Assembly (NCBI GenBank): GCA_934647235.1
Contig: CAKUFG010000010.1
Span: 1 to 64,000 of the forward strand
DNA from: an uncultured Clostridia bacterium
GTDB lineage: Bacteria > Bacillota > Clostridia > Christensenellales > Aristaeellaceae
Length of the DNA: 64,000 nucleotides
Direction of reading: 5' to 3'
Under the pieces are notes generated by a model. It was not told the DNA's origin, did no database searches, and saw only the letters and a list, made by a program, of their open reading frames with translations. Positions 55,856 to 64,000 of the stretch are shown here, one piece after another. The translations under genes and the position numbers were made by a program. Numbering within the stretch: the first letter of the stretch is position 1; every line of letters begins with the position of its first letter.

Positions 55856-56971
55856 ATGCAATCGATTGCGACGCGCAAAAAGCCGAGCCGGGCGCATATC
55901 CTCACGGCGGTGATCATCGCGGCTGTATACGTCCTGGTGTTTGCGGCTGAGCAGCTGCTGCCTGCCAGCTCCATGCTCTTTATCGTGCTGAAAAAGGGCG
56001 CTACCTATGCGCTGGTTGCGGTGTCCATGAACCTGCTCAACGGCTTTACGGGCATTTTCTCCCTGGGGCAGGCGGGCTTTATGCTGCTGGGCGCGTATAC
56101 CTTCGCCATCTTTACCATCCCGGAGGAGAGCCGCGAGATCGTCTATCAGTATTACAACGGCGGTCTGATCCGCTTTGCCCTGCCGGTAATTCCGGCGCTG
56201 GTGCTGTCCGGCCTGGTGGCGGCGCTGTTCGCCTTCCTGGTTGGCTTGCCGGTGCTGAAGCTGAAAAGCGACTATCTGGCCATCGCCACCCTGGGCTTTG
56301 CCGAAATCATCCGCGCTATCTTCCAGTGGGATAAGCTGGGCGCGATTACCAACGGCTCCAACATGCTGCATCAGTTCCCGTCCTTTTCCAGCTTTAATAT
56401 CCGCAATGCCCAGGGTGAGGTGGTGGTGTATCTGTCCACGCTCGTGCCCTTTGTGATTGCGGGCGTGTGCATCGCGCTGATTGTGCTGCTGATCAACTCC
56501 ACCTATGGGCGCGCGCTCAAGGCCATCCGCGATGATGAAACGGCGGCCGAGGCCATGGGCGTGAACCTGTTCCATCATAAGCAGCTGGCGTTTTGCATTT
56601 CCTCCTTCTTTGCGGGCATTGGCGGGGCGATGCTGGCCATGTATGCCTGCACGGTCCAGGCCAAGTCCTTTACCAGCGCCATGACGTATGAAATCCTGCT
56701 GATTGTGGTGCTGGGCGGCGTGGGCTCCATCACCGGCAGCTGCCTGAGCGCTTTCCTGTTTGTCGCCTGCTCGGAGTGGTGGCTGCGCTTCCTGGACAAT
56801 ACCTACACCATCGGGTCCTTCCAGGTGCCGCTGCTGCGCAACGGCTTCCGCCTGGTGGTGTTCTCGGTGATCATCATGGTGGTGGTGCTGTTCTTCCGCA
56901 AGGGCATCATGGGCGAGCGTGAGCTTCCCGATCTTCTGCGCGGACGCAAGGGGAAGGAGGCCGCAAAATGA
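55856..56971 (+). CDS. livM: Branched-chain amino acid ABC transporter permease LivM
   Basis: This 371-residue membrane protein is the second permease. MNLLNGFTGIFSLGQAGFML (about residues 57-76) and the coupling segment RALKAIRDDETAAEAMGVNL (about 220-239) are diagnostic of LivM. AAGGAGGGGAAAG precedes the ATG. Its stop overlaps the livG start as ATGA. Confidence 0.94.
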   Translation: MQSIATRKKPSRAHILTAVIIAAVYVLVFAAEQLLPASSMLFIVLKKGATYALVAVSMNLLNGFTGIFSLGQAGFMLLGAYTFAIFTIPEESREIVYQYYNGGLIRFALPVIPALVLSGLVAALFAFLVGLPVLKLKSDYLAIATLGFAEIIRAIFQWDKLGAITNGSNMLHQFPSFSSFNIRNAQGEVVVYLSTLVPFVIAGVCIALIVLLINSTYGRALKAIRDDETAAEAMGVNLFHHKQLAFCISSFFAGIGGAMLAMYACTVQAKSFTSAMTYEILLIVVLGGVGSITGSCLSAFLFVACSEWWLRFLDNTYTIGSFQVPLLRNGFRLVVFSVIIMVVVLFFRKGIMGERELPDLLRGRKGKEAAK

Positions 56972-57806
56972 GCGGGAACGTGCTGAAAATCAACCACCTG
57001 ACCATGCAGTTTGGCGGTGTGGTGGCGGTAAACGATCTGTGCATGGAAATCAGCCGCGGCGAGATCGTGGCGCTGATCGGCCCCAATGGCGCGGGCAAAA
57101 CCACGGCCTTCAACTGCGTGACGGGCGTGTATGAGCCTACCAACGGCGAAATCCTGTTTGAAGGCAAGCCCATTGCGCGCAACCATCCCACCGGCCGCAT
57201 GCGCAAGCTATATGCCGGCACGATGGGAGACGCCTATCGTGGGCGCATCATCCGCAGCACGCCGGATCAGATCACCCGCCGGGGCATTGCGCGAACCTTT
57301 CAGAACATCCGGCTTTTCGGCTCCATGACGGTGTTTGAAAACGTGCTGCTGGCGCGCCATCTGCGCCGCAGCAGCAATGTGCTGACGGCCATGCTGCGCA
57401 TCAACCGCCGCGAGGAAAAGCGCATGCGCGAGGAGGCGATGCAGCTGCTGCGCGTGGTGGGATTGGAGGATGAGCGCGACGAGCGCGCGACCTCGCTGCC
57501 CTATGGCAAGCAGCGGCTGCTGGAAATTGCCCGCGCGCTGGCGACTGAGCCGAGCCTGCTGCTGCTGGACGAACCGGCTGCGGGCATGAACCCGCAGGAA
57601 ACCGAGGAGCTGGGCGCGTTTATCCAGCGCATCAAAAAGCAGTTTAACCTGACGATTCTGATCATCGAGCATCATATGAACCTGATCATGGATATTTCCG
57701 ACCGCATTTATGTGGTGGATTTCGGCCGCTTGATTGCGCAGGGAACGCCCGATGAGATTCAGAACAACGACGCGGTGATCGCCGCTTATCTGGGAGGTGA
57801 CGAGGC

Positions 57807-57810
<4 letters not shown>
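56968..57810 (+). CDS. livG: Branched-chain amino acid ABC transporter ATPase LivG
   Basis: The 280-residue ATPase has Walker A GPNGAGKTT (residues 38-46), signature-loop region SLPYGKQRLLEIARALA (about 175-191), Walker B LLLLDEP (about 197-203) and the H-loop in IIEHHMNLIMDI. The long insertion after Walker A is typical of LivG. It overlaps both livM and livF by four bases, implying coupled translation. Confidence 0.95.
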
Positions 57811-58520
<710 letters not shown>

Positions 58521-58533
58521 ACAGGGAGATTTT

Positions 58534-60093
58534 ATGACAAACCAAGCCGTGATTTTAATCGTTATGGCGGGCTACATGCTCATGATTATTGCCATCGGCG
58601 CGCTGTTTGCACGCCGATCCAACAAAAACGCCGAAAGCTATTTCCTGGGCGGGCGCACGCTGGGCCCGTGGGTATCCGCCATGAGCGCCGAGGCTTCGGA
58701 TATGAGCGGATATCTGCTCATGGGCGTGCCTGGCCTGGCCTACTGGTGCGGCCTGGCGGATGCTGGCTGGACGGCGATTGGCCTGGCGCTGGGCACGTAC
58801 TTGAACTGGCTGCTGGTATCGCGCCGCCTGCGCAGTTATTCCGTGGCCGCAGGCAACGCCATTACCGTGCCGGATTTCCTCAGCAATCGTTTTCATGAAA
58901 AAAAGAAGGTCATCCTGGGCGTATCGGCCGTATTTATCCTGATTTTCTTTACCGTGTACGCCGCCAGCTGCTTTGTCACCTGCGGCAAGCTCTTTGCCGG
59001 GCTGTTTGATATGTCCTACCACAGCATGATGCTGGTGGGCGCGGCCTTTGTGCTGCTGTATACCATGCTGGGCGGCTTCCTGGCCGAGAGCGTATCCGAT
59101 TTCATTCAGGCCATGGTGATGGTGGCGGCGCTGCTGTGCGTGCTGATTGTAGGCACGCGCCACGCGGGCGGCATCGGCGCAGTGATAGAAAACGCGCGGG
59201 CGATTCCCGGGTATCTGTCGCTGACACAGCTGGCTTCGCCTGTGGTGGACGCCTCCGGCGTGCAGCAGAGCGCGGGCGGCGCGCCCCTTTTTGGCGTGCC
59301 GGAAAGCTACGGCTTCCTGAAAATCCTTTCCACCCTCAGCTGGGGCCTGGGCTACTTTGGCATGCCGCAGGTGCTGCTGCGCTTTATGGCCATCCGCCGC
59401 GGGGAGGAGCTGACGCGCTCTCGCCGCATTGCCAGCGTGTGGGTGGTTATCTCGCTGACGGCCGCCGTGGCCATCGGCGTGATGGGCCGCGCGCTGCTGC
59501 CTGCCGAGCCCTCGCTTGCCACGCAGAGCGGCGCGGAAAACCTGTTTGCCCATGCAGCGCAGCTTTTGTTCCATCCTGTGCTGGCCGGCCTTGTAACGGC
59601 GGGCATATTGGCGGCTACGATCAGCTCGTCCGATTCCTACCTGCTGATTGCCTCCTCCGCTGTATCGCAGAATCTGTTTGCGGGCATCATCAAAAAGGAT
59701 GCAACCGATAAGCAGGTTATGCGGCTGTCGCGCCTGGTGATCCTGCTGATTACGGCGCTGGGCCTTGTGATTGCCTGGGATGAAAACAGCGTGATTTTCC
59801 AGGTGGTATCCTTTGCCTGGGCGGGCTTTGGCGCAACGTTCGGGCCGATTATGCTCTTCTCCCTCTTCTGGAAGCGCACCACGCGCGCAGGCGCAATCGC
59901 CGGTATGATTGGCGGCGGCGCGATGGTGTTTATCTGGAAGCTGCTGATTAAGCCCATGGGCGGGCTGCTTGGCATCTATGAGCTGCTGCCGGCCTTCCTG
60001 TTCTCGGCCATCCTGATCGTCGTCGTATCGCTGATGACCGCACCGCCGGATGCGGAAATCCTGGAGGAGTTTGAAAAATCGAAAAATGCATAA
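58534..60093 (+). CDS. Sodium/solute symporter, PutP-like
   Basis: The 519-residue membrane protein belongs to the SSS family with about 13 helices. SAMSAEASDMSGYLLMGVPG (about residues 48-67) is the PutP-type sodium and proline region, and the later blocks AGILAATISSSDSYLL and WAGFGATFGPIMLFSLFWKR are typical. It probably imports proline or a related compound with sodium ions. Its tight spacing after livF suggests it is expressed with the Liv transporter. A terminator follows directly. Confidence 0.9.
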   Translation: MTNQAVILIVMAGYMLMIIAIGALFARRSNKNAESYFLGGRTLGPWVSAMSAEASDMSGYLLMGVPGLAYWCGLADAGWTAIGLALGTYLNWLLVSRRLRSYSVAAGNAITVPDFLSNRFHEKKKVILGVSAVFILIFFTVYAASCFVTCGKLFAGLFDMSYHSMMLVGAAFVLLYTMLGGFLAESVSDFIQAMVMVAALLCVLIVGTRHAGGIGAVIENARAIPGYLSLTQLASPVVDASGVQQSAGGAPLFGVPESYGFLKILSTLSWGLGYFGMPQVLLRFMAIRRGEELTRSRRIASVWVVISLTAAVAIGVMGRALLPAEPSLATQSGAENLFAHAAQLLFHPVLAGLVTAGILAATISSSDSYLLIASSAVSQNLFAGIIKKDATDKQVMRLSRLVILLITALGLVIAWDENSVIFQVVSFAWAGFGATFGPIMLFSLFWKRTTRAGAIAGMIGGGAMVFIWKLLIKPMGGLLGIYELLPAFLFSAILIVVVSLMTAPPDAEILEEFEKSKNA

Positions 60094-60097
60094 AAAA

Positions 60098-60130
60098 CGG
60101 GCTGTCTCGAGGATGAGGCAGCCCGCGTTT
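60098..60130. terminator. Bidirectional intrinsic terminator
   Basis: CGGGCTGTCTC (60098-60108) pairs with GAGGCAGCCCG (60115-60125), one G-U pair, with T-rich sequence on both strands' exits. It lies between the symporter gene and the convergent lipid-kinase gene. Confidence 0.78.
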
Positions 60131-60151
60131 TATTTTATATGTATGATTCAA

Positions 60152-61030
60152 TCAGCCAACCGCTTTTTCGGCAGCTTCTGCGGCGGCGGAGCGCACATGA
60201 TAGCCCCTTACGCCTGAAATGGTTTCGCCGTCGATCTGCAGTGCGGTGGGGCGGTCGAATTCCACCCGGATATCATGACCGGTCAGCACGGTTACCATCT
60301 CGTCATGCTTTACATGCTCGCCTTTGAAGATGCTGGGGAAAACGGCCAGCGTTTTGAGCTTGCTGGCGCAGTGCATCACCACCACCGAAACCGTGCGGTC
60401 AGGGTTCAGACGATCCTGCGCAGGCGCTACCTCCATGCCGCCGCCGTAATAACGGCCATTCATGGCGGGAGAGAGCCATACATGCCTGAAGCGCTGCGTT
60501 TTGCCGTCCACCGTGACGGCTGCACGGACGGGATGATAGCCAAACAGCAGGCCCTTGATGGCGATGGCGGTGTAGTTTACGTTTTTCTTGCCCTCGGAGC
60601 GCTGGATATCGCCCACCTCGCAGCAATAGCCGTCGATGCCGTAGCCCACGCCGTTGACAAAATAATAGCGCTTGCTGCTGATTTCTACCGTGGGCAAATC
60701 GGCAAGATATCGATTGAGCGGCACCATGGTGCTGTTGTCCTTGGCCGATACGTCGTGCATAAAATCGTTGCCCGAGCCTGCGGGATAATACAGCACGCCC
60801 TGGCGCGGCGGCTGCCCGCCCAGCGCGTTGATAAAATGATTGATGGTGCCGTCGCCGCCCGAGAGCACCACTTCGTCCCCAAGCGGCAGCTTTTTCATAA
60901 AGGCCGCCGTATCCAGCGTGGTGATATCCAGGATTTCGGTTTCTCGTGGGGCAAGCAGCGCTGCAGCCTCGCGCGCCTTTTCCTCGCTGCGGCCGCTGCC
61001 CGCAAGGGGATTGTAAAGAATATGAATCAT
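60152..61030 (-). CDS. Diacylglycerol/lipid kinase family protein (DagK/YegS type)
   Basis: This 292-residue protein begins MIHILYNPLAGSGRSEEKA and has the catalytic-domain nucleotide motif VVLSGGDGTINHFINAL (about residues 53-69), then YPAGSGNDF (about 82-90). The C-terminal beta-sandwich ends with LQIDGETISG. Such soluble kinases phosphorylate diacylglycerol or other membrane lipids, returning them to phospholipid synthesis. The ATG at 61030 is preferred, with AAAGGG about 12 bases upstream; longer readings have no ribosome site and no family similarity. Confidence 0.9.
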   Translation of the reverse strand: MIHILYNPLAGSGRSEEKAREAAALLAPRETEILDITTLDTAAFMKKLPLGDEVVLSGGDGTINHFINALGGQPPRQGVLYYPAGSGNDFMHDVSAKDNSTMVPLNRYLADLPTVEISSKRYYFVNGVGYGIDGYCCEVGDIQRSEGKKNVNYTAIAIKGLLFGYHPVRAAVTVDGKTQRFRHVWLSPAMNGRYYGGGMEVAPAQDRLNPDRTVSVVVMHCASKLKTLAVFPSIFKGEHVKHDEMVTVLTGHDIRVEFDRPTALQIDGETISGVRGYHVRSAAAEAAEKAVG

Positions 61031-61135
61031 GAGATGGTGAGCCCTTTCTTTTGTGTTGTGGCGGTGCAGCGCGCAAAGGCGGCTTATCACATCCATCCTG
61101 TATTGTACAGGATGAGCAAGGGCTTTGAAAACTGA

Positions 61136-61174
61136 CAAAAACCCGGCAGTGTCCAAAGATTGGGCAATACCGGG
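61136..61174 (-). terminator. Terminator after the Se/S-carrier-like gene
   Basis: On the minus strand CCCGG (61174-61170) and CCGGG (61146-61142) flank an imperfect stem and are followed by TTTTT (61141-61137). It separates this gene from the lipid kinase downstream. Confidence 0.55.
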
Positions 61175-61204
61175 CGTTTGTCTGGAAATTGTTTGGAATT
61201 TTAA

Positions 61205-61474
61205 TTACAGCAGCGGGATGATGCGCGGCCGGCCGCTGCCCTGGCGCTCCACCTGGTAAAAGCCAATCAGGTTGCTGGGGCGCGTCTGGTTGTATACGGT
61301 CAGCACCCTGGCCGTATCCTGCGGGTCAAAGCGCACGCTCAGCCCGCAGCCAACCGATACGTCGCGCGGGGTGGATATCACCTGTCCGCGAACGCCTGCG
61401 CGGCGCAGCGCCGCGTCAAAGCGCATCACCTGCTGGCGCGATCGAAACGATGCGATGCCAAATATCTCCTGCAT
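61205..61474 (-). CDS. Putative Se/S carrier-like protein (DUF3343)
   Basis: The 89-residue protein has IFGIASFRSRQQVMRFDAAL, GQVISTPRDVSVGCGLSVRF and YNQTRPSNLIGFYQV, the DUF3343 (Se_S_carrier) pattern with its conserved cysteine after G-C-G. The family is thought to carry activated selenium or sulphur. The ATG at 61474 has GGAGG eight bases upstream; an ATG two codons earlier is too close. A cysteine desulfurase family gene is divergent, 73 bases away, supporting a sulphur or selenium role. Confidence 0.82.
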   Translation of the reverse strand: MQEIFGIASFRSRQQVMRFDAALRRAGVRGQVISTPRDVSVGCGLSVRFDPQDTARVLTVYNQTRPSNLIGFYQVERQGSGRPRIIPLL

Positions 61475-61547
61475 ATGCATGCCCTCCTGTCTGCGCTCAT
61501 AGCATACTATGAAGCGCGGCACATCCGCGTGCAGGGAGGGAAAACGC

Positions 61548-62669
61548 ATGATTTATCTGGATAATGCCGCTACCAGCTGGCCCAAGCCCCCCGAGGTGCT
61601 GCGCGCCGTAAACGGGGTGATGAGCCGCCCCTTCGGCAATCCTGGGCGCGGCGGGCATCGCGCGTCCCTGTGCGCCGGGCGGGTGGTATACGCCTGCCGC
61701 GAGGCGGCGGCCAGGTATCTTGGCTGCGCGCCTGAGCGCGTGATCTTTACCCTCAACTGCACGGATGCGCTGAATATGGCCATTCGCGGCTGCCTGCACC
61801 GGGGCGATCATGTGCTGGCTACGCACGATGCGCACAACGCTGTGATGCGTCCGCTGGCAGGCATGGAACAGCGCGGGGAGATATCGCTGAGCATTCTGCG
61901 CGCTGGCGAGGGCGGCGTGCTGGATGCTTCGGCCATCGACGAGGCCGTAACGCCGCAGACACGGCTGTGCATCCTGACCCATGCCAGCAATGTGACGGGC
62001 ACGCTGCAGCCCGTGCGTGAGCTGATTGCCGCCGCGCATCGCTATGGCCTGCTGGTGCTGCTGGATGCGGCCCAGACGGCGGGCACGCTGCCGCTTGACG
62101 ATACGGGCGCGGATATGATCGCCATGCCCGGACACAAGGGCCTGCTTGGCCCTATGGGCACGGGCATTCTGTATGTGGGCGAGCATGCGGCGCTGCGCCC
62201 CCTGCGCGAAGGCGGCACGGGCTCGGCCAGCGAAAGCGTGCATCAGCCCCTGATGCTGCCCGACCGCTATGAAAGCGGCACGCTGCAGCTGCCGGGCATT
62301 GCGGGGCTTCTGCAGGGCATTCGTTTTGCATCGGCCAATCAGGCGGCTATTCATCAATACGAATGCGAGCTGATTGACGAGCTGCGCGCACAGCTGAGCG
62401 CCATCGACGGGGTGACGGTTTACGGCCGCGCAGAGGATGCGCACGTGGGCGTGCTCAGCTTTAATCTATCGGGCATGGACAGCTCGGAGCTGGCAGACGC
62501 GCTGGACGCGCGCGGCCTGTGCCTGCGCGGCGGGCTGCACTGCGCGCCGTGTATGCATCGGTATCTGGGCACGCAGGGCACGGTACGCGCCAGCGTAGGG
62601 CCGTATTCCACGCTGGAAGAAATGGACATTCTGGCTGCCGAGGTGCGGGCAATCCGGGATAAAACGTAA
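61548..62669 (+). CDS. Cysteine desulfurase family aminotransferase V
   Basis: The 373-residue PLP enzyme begins MIYLDNAATSWPKPPEVLRA, the opening of the family TIGR01977-type (EF2568-like) enzymes. The PLP lysine is in DMIAMPGHKGLLGPMGTGIL (about residues 189-208). Near the C-terminus RGGLHCAPCMHRYLGTQGTV carries the catalytic cysteine region. It would remove sulphur or selenium from cysteine or selenocysteine. AGGGAGGG is seven bases upstream of the ATG. Its divergent neighbour is the Se/S-carrier-like protein. Confidence 0.9.
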   Translation: MIYLDNAATSWPKPPEVLRAVNGVMSRPFGNPGRGGHRASLCAGRVVYACREAAARYLGCAPERVIFTLNCTDALNMAIRGCLHRGDHVLATHDAHNAVMRPLAGMEQRGEISLSILRAGEGGVLDASAIDEAVTPQTRLCILTHASNVTGTLQPVRELIAAAHRYGLLVLLDAAQTAGTLPLDDTGADMIAMPGHKGLLGPMGTGILYVGEHAALRPLREGGTGSASESVHQPLMLPDRYESGTLQLPGIAGLLQGIRFASANQAAIHQYECELIDELRAQLSAIDGVTVYGRAEDAHVGVLSFNLSGMDSSELADALDARGLCLRGGLHCAPCMHRYLGTQGTVRASVGPYSTLEEMDILAAEVRAIRDKT

Positions 62670-62707
62670 AATGTTGCCCAAAATCCCGAACTGCCGAAAG
62701 ATGGTAC

Positions 62708-62741
62708 TTGCAATTCTATAACAATTTCATTACAATATAAT
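62708..62741 (+). promoter_or_regulatory. Possible promoter of the last gene
   Basis: TTGCAA (62708-62713) and TACAAT (62731-62736) are 17 bases apart, and TATAAT follows at 62736-62741. The region is AT-rich, in contrast with its surroundings, and lies 43 bases before the ATG. Confidence 0.5.
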
Positions 62742-62783
62742 AACGCACTGGTTACAGTACGTCAGAATTGTGAGGTGTACCGC

Positions 62784-64000
62784 ATGAAGCGAGGATTGCT
62801 GCTGGCATTGCTGGCGCTGCTGATATGCTGCACGGCGGCCTATGCCGAGAATACGGCAGGGCTGCAGTTCGGCGATACGGGCGATGAGGTGCTTCGCCTG
62901 CAAACGCGCCTGAAGGAATTGGAATACTATAACGGCCCGCTCAGCGGCACCTTTGCCGAGGTTACGCGCAAAGCCGTCAAGGCTGTGCAGGCTGCCTACG
63001 ATCTGGAGCAGACCGGCATTGCCGACGCGGCCACGCAGGCGGTTATCTATGGCGAGTGCTACCGTCCGCTGGAATACGGCATGACCGGCGCGGGCGTGCA
63101 GCGCCTGCAGGAGGCGCTGAAGGCTTACGGCTATTATCAGGATAAGCTGAGTGAAAAGTACCTGAAAAATACCCGCGCGGCTGTAGCGGCTTTCCAGAGC
63201 GATAACGGCCTGGAGGCTACGGGCAAGGCTGATGTGAAAACGCTGGAGCTGCTTTATTCCGGCACGGTCGCCCTGCCTACGCCCACGCCCAGCCCTACGC
63301 CTACTGCCGTGCCTACGCCAACCCCAACGCCCAATATCACCTATACGGGCAAGCTGCAGCGCGGCGATACGGGCGAGCGCGTCAAGCAGGTGCAGGAGCG
63401 GCTGCTGGAGCTGGGTTTTTATGAGGGCAAGGTGACTACGGGCTTTTATGACCGCACCAAGACGGCTGTGACCAAGTTCCAGCGCTACAACGGCCTGAAG
63501 GAGGATGGCATTGTGGGCGAACAGACGTGGAACGCGCTGTTTTCGCCCGCTGCGGTGCCTGCCTCCGCCACACCCATGCCCACGCCCGAGCCGACCCCGC
63601 CGCCTTACTTTATCGAGGTGGACGTGGCCAACCAGGTAACGAAAATCTTTACCCGCGATGCGCAGGGCGAGTTTACCGTGCTGTATAAAGCCTTTATCTG
63701 CTCCACCGGCACCAAGGCGTATCCCAGCACCCTGGGTACGTTTACGCTGACCAAGCGCCGTGCGCTGTGGTGTACCTTCCCCAAGTGGGGCGGCGGTACG
63801 GCGCAGTACTGGACAAAAATCAACGAGGAGATCGCCTTCCATTCGGTGATGTACCGCAACTACGATCCGCAGGATCTGGTGGAATCCTCCTACAAGAACC
63901 TGGGCAAGCGCGCCTCGCACGGCTGCATTCGCCTGACGGTGCCCGATGCAAAGTGGATATACACCAACTGCGGCGAGGGCACACAGGTATGGATTCATGA
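62784..64000 (+). CDS. Secreted L,D-transpeptidase with three peptidoglycan-binding domains, 3' partial
   Basis: The frame is open to the window's end; 405 residues are visible. A signal peptide (MKRGLLLALLALLICCTAAYA) precedes three PG_binding_1-type domains: LQFGDTGDEVLRLQTRLKEL (about 26-90), YGMTGAGVQRLQEALKAYGY (about 98-165) and LQRGDTGERVKQVQERLLEL (about 190-255). Two proline-threonine linkers (PTPTPSPTPT type) separate the last domain on each side. A YkuD domain follows from about residue 275 with FHSVMY and catalytic SHGCIRLTV (about 376-384). GTGAGGTG lies before the ATG. It should cross-link or decorate peptidoglycan outside the cell. Only a few C-terminal residues are likely missing. 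Confidence 0.9.
   Translation, partial: MKRGLLLALLALLICCTAAYAENTAGLQFGDTGDEVLRLQTRLKELEYYNGPLSGTFAEVTRKAVKAVQAAYDLEQTGIADAATQAVIYGECYRPLEYGMTGAGVQRLQEALKAYGYYQDKLSEKYLKNTRAAVAAFQSDNGLEATGKADVKTLELLYSGTVALPTPTPSPTPTAVPTPTPTPNITYTGKLQRGDTGERVKQVQERLLELGFYEGKVTTGFYDRTKTAVTKFQRYNGLKEDGIVGEQTWNALFSPAAVPASATPMPTPEPTPPPYFIEVDVANQVTKIFTRDAQGEFTVLYKAFICSTGTKAYPSTLGTFTLTKRRALWCTFPKWGGGTAQYWTKINEEIAFHSVMYRNYDPQDLVESSYKNLGKRASHGCIRLTVPDAKWIYTNCGEGTQVWIH

Noticed and set aside
53516..56578. A 1020-codon open frame on the minus strand
   Set aside because: It lies antisense to livJ, livH and livM, has an arginine/glutamine/histidine-rich sequence without family features, and is a by-product of GC-rich codon third positions.

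Overview
This window looks like chromosomal DNA from a GC-rich, endospore-forming member of the Clostridia. Evidence for this is the complete eight-gene spoIIIA cluster, spmA-spmB, an uninterrupted sigK with a pro-sequence, a gerM homologue, a zinc-ribbon AbrB-type regulator, a T-box leader and SigA-type TTGACA/TATAAT promoters. A lineage near the Christensenellales is only a guess. I saw no tRNA, rRNA, CRISPR array, insertion sequence or prophage. The first gene runs in from the left edge and the last runs off the right edge.

Layout. Bases 1-5632: a giant repeat-domain surface protein and an orphan peptide-binding protein. 5690-10705: small heat-shock protein and MazG-like gene (minus), then an operon of degenerate HAD, TldD, TldE and PHP phosphoesterase. 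10794-14823: AbrB-type regulator (minus), spmAB, RluA-type pseudouridine synthase, Cof phosphatase, nitrilase-fold gene. 14913-18321 (minus): a T-box-led operon of aminotransferase, tyrS and yigZ. 18318-21255 (minus): an ABC-F gene behind a leader-peptide/attenuator region, and an Eis-like acetyltransferase. 21342-26642: six-gene envelope operon (M1 peptidase, NAGPA domain, Lgt-like protein, DUF896, Nudix, SH3-VanW). 26632-32105 (minus): YafK-like L,D-transpeptidase, three tandem M42 aminopeptidases, RqcH. 32125-38153: GerM, Sel1-Nudix fusion, SGNH hydrolase, aldose epimerase, CapA, L,D-transpeptidase. 38185-42223: spoIIIAA-AH with unusually small AF and AG.

42269-49758: RseC-like protein, thioredoxin, RNase J, YlbF-like protein, MltG, a U32/TrhP-like protein, SigK, a SANT-like small protein and endonuclease IV. 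49825-52534 (minus): ribulokinase-like FGGY kinase followed by an APH-fold kinase. 52562-60093: PhnP-like hydrolase, then a branched-chain amino acid ABC operon ending in a sodium/solute symporter. 60152-61474 (minus): lipid kinase and Se/S-carrier-like protein. 61548-64000: cysteine desulfurase family protein and a multi-domain L,D-transpeptidase.

The common themes are sporulation and cell-envelope remodelling (three L,D-transpeptidases, VanW, MltG, CapA), peptide and amino-acid salvage (M42 trio, TldDE, peptide-binding and Liv transport) and RNA/translation quality control (RqcH, RNase J, ABC-F, TyrRS). The strongest regulatory finds are the ABC-F attenuator, whose terminator hairpin contains the gene's own Shine-Dalgarno, and the T-box in front of the aminotransferase-tyrS operon. 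I did not find a clearly new multi-gene system. The best candidates for new biology are the reduced SpoIIIA complex, the Lgt-like protein lacking key residues, and the repeat-based switch in the M1-peptidase promoter. All alignments to family members are from memory and by eye.
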